The notes under the pieces were generated by a model. That model did no database searches and was not told the origin of the DNA. It saw only the letters and a program-made list of their open reading frames with translations. This document shows, one piece after another, positions 59,501-64,000 of a DNA stretch of 64,000 nt. The translations under genes were made by a program, and so were the position numbers. The number at the start of each line of letters is the position of its first letter. Positions within the stretch are counted from its first letter, which is position 1. This stretch comes from Silurus meridionalis. Lineage: Eukaryota > Chordata > Actinopteri > Siluriformes > Siluridae. The stretch covers positions 7,105,992-7,169,991 of the forward strand of contig NC_060907.1 in the NCBI RefSeq assembly GCF_014805685.1. The letters run 5' to 3'.

Positions 59501-61733
59501 GATTAAAAGGTTGTTTATCCTTAAAGTCCAATGTCCGTACTCTTCAAGAAGTGGGACCAACTGGAGCTAATACATCTCCAGATGGCTCAGGATCTTCACA
59601 GCATCAGCATTATTATTGAAAGTTAATAAAAGTATAAATTATGGCCAAAATAAACACGTGTTTGTGTTCAGTTAATAGGCACAGATATTTTGTATACGAT
59701 TATAGTTGATGCAAAGTGACTTACATTAGCTCGCTTCATTACATGCTTTGCATTACCTGGGTTTGTAAAGTATATTATCATTTTAATTGCACTGGAATCC
59801 CAAATGTTCAGTACCCCATTGCGTCTGATTATCAAGAACAGCATTCTACGTGGGGGTGTTTTTTTTGTTGTTTTTTTTATGCCTACGGCTGCCTGTAGAT
59901 TAGCTATTTTAAAACCAGTACTCACAAAATGCTAGCGGTCAAGCTGCTAACTAACTAAACTAGTGACAGCAGCTAATGATGATATTGATCACTCAATAAC
60001 TAATTCACACCGGCTTTGTAGCAGATACTTCATGAAATATATGCATGCAATGAAAGAAAAATATAACTGGTGGTTCATACGGTGAAGATTTAGCGAAGGC
60101 GATTCAAGTGTCACAACCTTATATGAGCTGCAACTAATTCTTTTATTTTATATTGAAAAACGTTTAGGAGAGCATTGCTCAGTATCAAGAAATAGGTTGA
60201 TTTTATATGAATAAAAAACTAAAGCTAGACACACACACAAAAGCAACGATAACGAAGTGGTAAAACACAGCACAAGTGCCGGGGCTGATAAAAATGGTTG
60301 TTTAGCGCCCCCTTTGGTGTGATCATGACAATAACAGAACACTAACTGGCTGTTGTGGAAGGCATATGAACAAATATTAAAATAACAAAATGAAAAACAA
60401 GCTTAACAAGTTTAATCCATTCATTAATGACATATTGCTACAGTGATAAAAATGAAATAAAACAAGCATGGCCATGCATTTAATAAAAATAAAAAAAATA
60501 TCATATTTGTGTTTCAATAAGTCAATCAATAAGTCAAACTTAATACCTTTATTATGATGCCACAGCTGTAGAAACCATTAATATGATAATAGTCATGGAC
60601 AGGAATCTCATACAGTGAGAACGAATGGTATTACTAAAGCAAGAATCCCAGTGAACACAGTTCAACAAGTCTCCTTTCACTGTAGCCACAACTGCACCAC
60701 CTGCATACATCATCTCTAGCAGAAACATCGATATTAACCTCATAAAATGCCCCTGGGTTTTCCCTGCATTTTTGCATTTCTTATGTGCACATATTTTTCC
60801 TGAGGATTTGAAATAAAGGCAAATTGTTCATGCCAAAAAAAAAAAAAAAACTGTTTTAAACTGTTTTGTCCGACCTTTTCTCACGATGTCCAGCTTTTCT
60901 TGAAAAGTCTGTCTTGTAAATGTCTTGTAAGTTCAACCAAATCAATTTCTTCCCCTCTGTCAGCCATTATGGATTGAAAAAAAAACAGCTAATAAATCCA
61001 TATGAATATATTTGAGCTTGTGCAGTTTGCTACAGATGCAGTTTGCAAACTCTGACCATCCAAGGACATGAAAATGCAGATTTGATCGGATGCCAGCTAG
61101 GGGGCCAAATCTGATTGGTTAAAGCAACTGCTTCGAGCAAAATGTATTTTATGATACAAAAAAACCCCAAACAAACAAAATTAAACCCCACAGTGCTGAT
61201 GACTAAGGACTTTATAACAAACAGATACCTTTGACCCTGGCAACATGTGATGTGGTGGCTGTAATCTGATTGGATAGAAACTCGAATCTGGATATACTGT
61301 AGAGGCAGTGCACCTAAAAGAAACGCTATGAAATGAAGAGAATGGAGAGAATGTACTATTGGGAAGTTGAATACATAATGATGGACAAAATTAAATGAAA
61401 ACACAAGTCCTGATAGAGTTTAGGCCAGCAGAGGAGGTACTAAAACAAGACTAAAATGAAATATGGATTAGATTTTTACTTTGTGATAAACCAGTGTCCA
61501 TTTGTAGTGCAAGCTTACATTTGTATTCACAATACTTACTCAACAATGCTCTAAATCATGTTGTATCTTGTATGTATCACCTTTAATTAAAGCACTTTTA
61601 TATTTGCTTTTTCCAGGAAGTTTCAAATGCAAATTTGGAGCATCGAAAGAGATGGGAAGAGGGCCGTATTGATTACCTGGGCAAGGATGCCTTTGAAAAC
61701 ATCCGGATGAAGCTCGACCAGTTTCTTGATTAA
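47456..61733 (+). CDS. gyg2: Glycogenin (gyg2-like), complete gene with a 1-nt frameshift in exon 5
   Basis: Coding exons: 47456-47462, 49214-49355, 51027-51201, 52150-52312, 52489-52616, 52919-53186, 54462-54629, 57580-57720 and 61617-61733. Glycogenin is a self-glucosylating GT8 glycosyltransferase that primes glycogen synthesis from UDP-glucose in the cytosol. Seen: the amino-terminal A-F-V-T-L-A-T-T-D nucleotide-binding strand, the D-A-D (DxD) metal site at residues 104-106, [22 protein letters not shown], the acceptor tyrosine in A-I-Y-T-Y-L-P-A-F (about Tyr197), V-H-F-L-G, and the carboxy-terminal glycogen-synthase-binding motif [14 protein letters not shown]. The tail and synteny favour GYG2 over GYG1. 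Exon 5 has 128 nt where 127 would keep frame: four Ts at 52560-52563 where three are expected. Read literally, translation stops in exon 6. Length without the extra base is 435 aa. Confidence 0.92.
48050..48310. repeat. Dispersed fish repeat
   Basis: 'ttttatttgtattgtgcttt', 'cattgtctcaaagcagcttt' and 'gatgagcgagccgatggcga', then 'ctgtggcaaggaaaaactcc', identify a common interspersed family. The copy at 1108-1385 is a decayed relative. Confidence 0.65.
48376..48570. repeat. (TA)n and (AAT)n microsatellites
   Basis: (TA)n runs from 48380 to about 48466 and (AAT)n from 48528 to 48570. Confidence 0.95.
49083..49135 (+). mobile_element. SINE 3' tail
   Basis: 'aatttcactgtgctgtaatg' followed by 'tacatgtgacaagtataaag' matches the tail of the SINE at 7406-7650. 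Confidence 0.5.
49214..49355 (+). CDS. gyg2: gyg2 exon 2
   Basis: Acceptor 'gttattctttactag', donor GTAAGA. It carries [11 protein letters not shown] and [11 protein letters not shown], the first Rossmann-like strand and helix of the GT8 fold. Confidence 0.92.
49378..49650. repeat. Dispersed repeat, related to 21775-22000
   Basis: 'tttttattgtcatttcaacc', 'atatatagctgatgcagtac' and 'gtttctccagaaccttggtgc' are shared with the earlier copy. The overlapping minus ORFs come from it. Confidence 0.65.
49651..50449 (+). other. gyg2 intron 2, nothing recognised
   Basis: AT-rich sequence with no exon or defined repeat. Confidence 0.4.
50450..50508. repeat. (CA)n microsatellite
   Basis: About 28 CA units. 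Confidence 0.95.
50510..50850 (-). mobile_element. Tc1-like relic, minus orientation
   Basis: It starts 'atatacactatattgccaaa' and continues 'cggtcataagtttggtatg'. 'ttcatcccaaaggtg' and 'cactcaagatcttcctctcc' match the family at 15279-15820. The right end is truncated. Confidence 0.6.
51027..51201 (+). CDS. gyg2: gyg2 exon 3: DxD metal site
   Basis: Acceptor 'tgtatgtgtgtccag', donor GTGAGT. Encodes V-F-D-E-V-I-V-V-D, then [15 protein letters not shown] and [10 protein letters not shown]. The D-A-D pair coordinates the UDP-glucose metal ion in this family. Confidence 0.95.
51475..51640. repeat. Dispersed repeat
   Basis: 'cccttattcagagcaactta' and 'aggatttgaactcacaacct' then 'taaccactaatctaccatct' are shared with 8400-8715. 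Confidence 0.6.
51840..52075. repeat. Dispersed repeat
   Basis: 'ttccaccacctaggttccag' and 'catggtgcagtgggggtgct' are related to 35870-36005. Confidence 0.5.
52150..52312 (+). CDS. gyg2: gyg2 exon 4
   Basis: Acceptor 'tttttgttatctgcag', donor GTGAGG. Encodes [13 protein letters not shown], then [16 protein letters not shown], the most conserved glycogenin block. Confidence 0.95.
52489..52616 (+). CDS. gyg2: gyg2 exon 5: acceptor-tyrosine exon with one extra T
   Basis: Acceptor 'gtgtgttttaag', donor GTAGGT. It encodes [11 protein letters not shown] then H-L-P-F, where a fourth T in 52560-52563 breaks the frame. One frame over, [16 protein letters not shown] continues to the donor in the phase that exon 6 needs. 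Confidence 0.88.
52919..53186 (+). CDS. gyg2: gyg2 exon 6
   Basis: Acceptor 'tatgctttgggcag', donor GTAAGG. Encodes [14 protein letters not shown], the end of the catalytic domain, then D-Q-W-W-A-E-Y-Y, equivalent to the family's L-W-W helix, and a variable acidic linker. Confidence 0.92.
53468..53528. repeat. (TA)n microsatellite
   Basis: About 30 TA units in gyg2 intron 6. Confidence 0.95.
53529..54461 (+). other. gyg2 intron 6, nothing recognised
   Basis: AT-rich sequence. No exon is seen. A polypyrimidine T-run precedes exon 7. Confidence 0.4.
54462..54629 (+). CDS. gyg2: gyg2 exon 7: variable linker
   Basis: Acceptor 'tttttttttgcactag', donor GTGAGT; 56 codons, phase 0-0. It encodes Ser/Pro/His-rich then Glu-rich sequence ([15 protein letters not shown]), typical of the poorly conserved region between catalytic domain and carboxy motif. 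The exact acceptor could be two bases later, but only this choice keeps frame. Confidence 0.8.
54630..57579 (+). other. gyg2 intron 7
   Basis: It holds a repeat opening at 55110 ('gcagaggtggaaagagtta'), an unexplained, relatively GC-rich block at 56130-56460, and a Tc1-like relic at 56525-56880. The rest is AT-rich and featureless. Confidence 0.5.
56525..56880 (-). mobile_element. Tc1-like relic, minus orientation
   Basis: It begins 'tacacaattggcaaaagttt' and ends 'ttttgtctatatagtgta', with 'ttgtcatgctggaacttgtt' inside, matching the family at 15279-15820. Confidence 0.6.
57580..57720 (+). CDS. gyg2: gyg2 exon 8: variable linker
   Basis: Acceptor 'ttactcgttttctcag', donor GTAGGT; 47 codons, phase 0-0. 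Glu/Gln/Ser-rich ([19 protein letters not shown]), again linker-like. Confidence 0.8.
57950..58450. repeat. Dispersed repeat in gyg2 intron 8
   Basis: 'tagctttattaccaagtatg', 'tgtttttgtgcctggctgtt' and 'gtagcgccaactagaaggca' then 'gagtgggctgggtgtgtgg' are phrases of a common fish interspersed family of unknown class. The ORF at 58259-58519 belongs to it. Confidence 0.55.
58451..59526 (+). other. gyg2 intron 8, nothing recognised
   Basis: AT-rich sequence. ORFs at 58600-58935 (minus) and 58682-58897 (plus) show no domain. Confidence 0.4.
59527..59619 (+). CDS. Candidate alternative terminal exon of gyg2 (30 codons plus stop)
   Basis: After 'gttgtttatccttaaag', a phase-0 frame (the phase left by exon 8) encodes [16 protein letters not shown] then [14 protein letters not shown] and stops at TGA 59617-59619. 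An AATAAA follows at 59625. No 5' donor allows it to be a cassette exon, so it would be terminal. The product would lack the glycogen-synthase-binding carboxy motif. It may equally be chance. Confidence 0.3.
   Translation, partial: SNVRTLQEVGPTGANTSPDGSGSSQHQHYY
59620..61616 (+). other. gyg2 intron 8, 3' part
   Basis: AT-rich sequence. The minus ORF at 61030-61404 has no recognisable domain. No further exon is seen before the final acceptor. Confidence 0.4.
61617..61733 (+). CDS. gyg2: gyg2 exon 9: glycogen-synthase-binding carboxy terminus
   Basis: Acceptor 'ttgctttttccag'. Encodes [12 protein letters not shown], then [14 protein letters not shown] and M-K-L-D-Q-F-L-D, stop TAA at 61731-61733. 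This is the conserved carboxy motif that recruits glycogen synthase. Confidence 0.95.
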   Translation, partial: EVSNANLEHRKRWEEGRIDYLGKDAFENIRMKLDQFLD

Positions 61734-61757
61734 CATCCCGTTTTGTGTGTGTGAGTG

Positions 61758-61763
61758 AATAAA
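61758..61763 (+). other. gyg2 polyadenylation signal
   Basis: AATAAA, 25 bases after the stop codon, implies a very short 3' UTR. Other hexamers occur further on. Confidence 0.6.
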
Positions 61764-63179
61764 TAGCAGACATTCATCTGGATTGCATCCATTATCGTGT
61801 CTACCTTTATTGTGTCCACTAATCAAAGGGGCTCCTGAGTGGTAGAACAAAAATGCATTTGCGTTGTAGTCAGCAGGTCGTGAGTGTGAATCTCATTAGT
61901 GTCACTACCATGCGTGACCTGGGAGTCCAAAGAGCTCTCTTTCTCCTCTGTCAGTCAAAGTGGCACTAGACAATCAATGGTGTTTGAGATCTCATTATTG
62001 CAGAAGAGGGTAGATATCACTTTTCGAACTATGGAGCCTTGTGAAACAGTATTGGGTAGCAGTTAGAAAGGATAGAAAAATTATAAAAATAACTGCTTAA
62101 CTCTCAGCTAGCTATCAAGCTATAAGATTGTAATTGGCAGATGACTAAAGTGTGGAGGGTCCTGTTAGTGTAAAAGATACAGATGAAACAAAGATCACAA
62201 ACATTTGTTTTTATTCACCGGTTTCTTGTTTTAATTTTTAAAATGTAAATGATTTAATGTTAATCCAGTGTTTTGCAGATCAGAATTAATAAAACACAGT
62301 ATGCTTGGTTTGAATTTATTGTTTAAGTTTTGATGAGGACCACAGATTTGGTGCTTGTAATTAAGTGGTTAGTATCACATGACCCGTTCAAATTATATTC
62401 AACAATATTCAAAATATTAAATATTACACTGCAATTATACATACATACATACATGTATCTATGTATGTATCTGTCTGTATGTATGTATGTTTGTATATAT
62501 ATACTTTTTTTTTTATTATTAAGCACTGCTTATTTTGACCTTGGTGCTACACTAGGGGGTGCCCTTCCTGCAAATTCTGTAAAATGTTTAAGCTCTCCAG
62601 ACATATTTTAGCAATTTAGATTGTAGCTTATTAGGAGTTGTATTAAACCCATTTCGAATAAACAGTAATGCTGCTGTTTACCTGTGCATGCCAGTTGTTT
62701 GCTTGTAATGGCAGCCATATCCTCATCCTGTAGAACAGCACACTCATTCGTCTCCCTGTAGAGAACGCTGCAAACTTTAACAGATGTTACCTACAAACAT
62801 CCTGATTCATCTCTGATTTGCTCGAAGATTGAGGCATATTTTTGGCCATTTGTACAGTATGTGTTTTGGTTTCAGATAGCATTAAATAATAGAAATACAA
62901 CTAAGTATTTTTTTTTTATAGGTGGCAGTCATTTTGCAATGAAATAAACACAGTAGTTAGACTAGTATGGATGTGTTGCACAGTGAGACAGTTGCTGAGT
63001 GTATGGTTTTGAGATGCTGTTTTTCCCTACTGTTAAAAGAAGGAATAAAAAATACGATAAATGTGTTCTATGTTATTTTGACACATTCTCTAGTTCTATT
63101 CTCCAGTATTCATTTTTTTTTTTTTTTTATAAAAAATTATTTACCCAAATACATTACAGTTTTTTTAGCACGAACAATG
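61764..63179. other. Intergenic, no gene seen
   Basis: AT-rich sequence with a GTAT/CATA-type microsatellite at 62438-62498. No exon of a neighbouring gene is recognised. Confidence 0.4.
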
Positions 63180-63720
63180 GATATACAACATCTTCACCTG
63201 CCTGTTCAAATGGCAGGTTTCTGTTATATAAAATGTACACCAATAATTCAAAGAGGAACTTTTAAATTCACTAAATTATTTTAGGAAAAAAACAGTACAT
63301 TAAAGCAGAAAAAAAGGAAAAAAAAACATTCCCAATAACTCAGCTGCTTAAATCTGCACACCCTTTTATAACTGAGGATGTGGTTGTGTTCAGAATGAAC
63401 CAATCACCTTTAATCACATGCCCAAAAGTACTTCTCATACAGCTGCCATCAATGAGATTATTCTGATTAACCCCAAATAAAGATCAGATGCTCCGCAAAG
63501 ATTTTCTTCTCATCTTCTGGTATTTTTTGATTTCCGACTGCTATGGTCTGCAAAGAGCTTACAAAGCATGCATGGCACCTTACTTGTTGAGAGCAACAGA
63601 TCAGGATAGGGGTAATAAAAGAATGTCTCGAACATTAGACGTATCTGTCATGTCAGTGATGGAAACAGCATTGAACTCCAATGCCCAGATTACACTGAGG
63701 TGTAACACATGGCCCACCAA
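63180..63720 (+). mobile_element. Tc1-like relic: left terminus and transposase start
   Basis: 'cacctgcctgttcaaatggc' and 'tgcacacccttttataactg' then 'accccaaataaagatcag' mark the inverted-repeat region of a common fish Tc1 element. 'atggtctgcaaagagctt' at 63544 is its transposase start (M-V-C-K-E-L). Stops follow quickly. The overlapping 115-codon ORF at 63488-63835 is in another frame. Confidence 0.65.
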
Positions 63721-64000
63721 AGACTTACAGCCACTGCGGACACACTCTTGTTCACGTTCACTACTGATTGCACACGCCTGGACTCAATTTGTTGCACATC
63801 CACACAAGCATCCCGACTTCACACTCACTTTATGAAGTCTGCTCTGTGTTGTTTGATACCGGTCGTTCGATTGCTTTTCTGGTTCTGGATCTCATTTTCT
63901 GGTTTCCTCCACCTTCATCTGCATCAGTCTATATTGTTTGTGAATCTTGGACACCATGAAGGTTAACAAATAGGAAAAAATGCAGCACCACACTGACATC
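63721..64000. other. Right edge, nothing recognised
   Basis: I see no gene or repeat boundary after the Tc1 relic fades. Confidence 0.35.

Noticed and set aside
61030..61404. 124-codon minus-strand ORF in gyg2 intron 8
   Set aside because: It has no domain, no splice signals in phase and ordinary intron composition.
63488..63835. 115-codon plus-strand ORF at the right edge, considered as the next gene
   Set aside because: It overlaps a Tc1 relic whose own transposase start (M-V-C-K-E-L at 63544) is in a different frame.

Overview
This is vertebrate nuclear DNA, almost certainly from a ray-finned fish and probably an otophysan (catfish-like); that rank rests on repeat style only. The evidence is small exons in long AT-rich introns, very many (CA)n, (TA)n and (GATA)n tracts, Tc1/mariner and hAT debris, an RTE-type LINE tail and tRNA-derived SINEs. 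There are no operons, ribosome binding sites or CRISPR arrays.

Four protein-coding loci can be read. (1) At the left edge, on the minus strand, is the first coding exon of a dhrsx-like dehydrogenase (1732-1834); the rest lies to the left of the window. (2) At 11545-11673, minus strand, inside a CpG-rich domain, a 42-codon single-exon ORF encodes a single-pass membrane micropeptide that I cannot assign to a family. (3) A complete cd99-type gene runs on the plus strand from 17141 to 44351 in eleven coding exons (166 aa). All internal exons are phase 1-1, and one is tandemly duplicated. (4) A complete glycogenin gene (gyg2-like) runs on the plus strand from 47456 to 61733 in nine coding exons. 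It is intact except for one extra T in exon 5. The order and orientation dhrsx(-), cd99(+), gyg(+) is that of human Xp22.33 / pseudoautosomal region 1.

Between and inside the genes are several structured elements. An inverted repeat with roughly 0.7-kb arms (2331-3050 / 5461-6470) encloses a dead Tc1 copy whose transposase has been overrun by a 17-bp minisatellite. A hAT-type element at 7894-8343 has a perfect 8-bp target duplication. There is also a 27-bp minisatellite next to a 350-bp GATA/TATC palindrome (13713-14700). A full-length Tc1 transposon with an open 329-aa DD34E transposase (28091-29692) sits between the two copies of the exon-bearing cd99 duplication. Two intron-containing tRNA-Arg(TCT) genes lie in cd99 introns (42504-42595 and 43906-43997).

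Two further segments look like unannotated alternative terminal exons. One is at 37691-37848 in cd99 intron 8; using it would give a CD99 without its membrane anchor. The other is at 59527-59619 in the last gyg2 intron. Splice sites were chosen by GT/AG, phase continuity and remembered family similarity, without transcripts or database searches.
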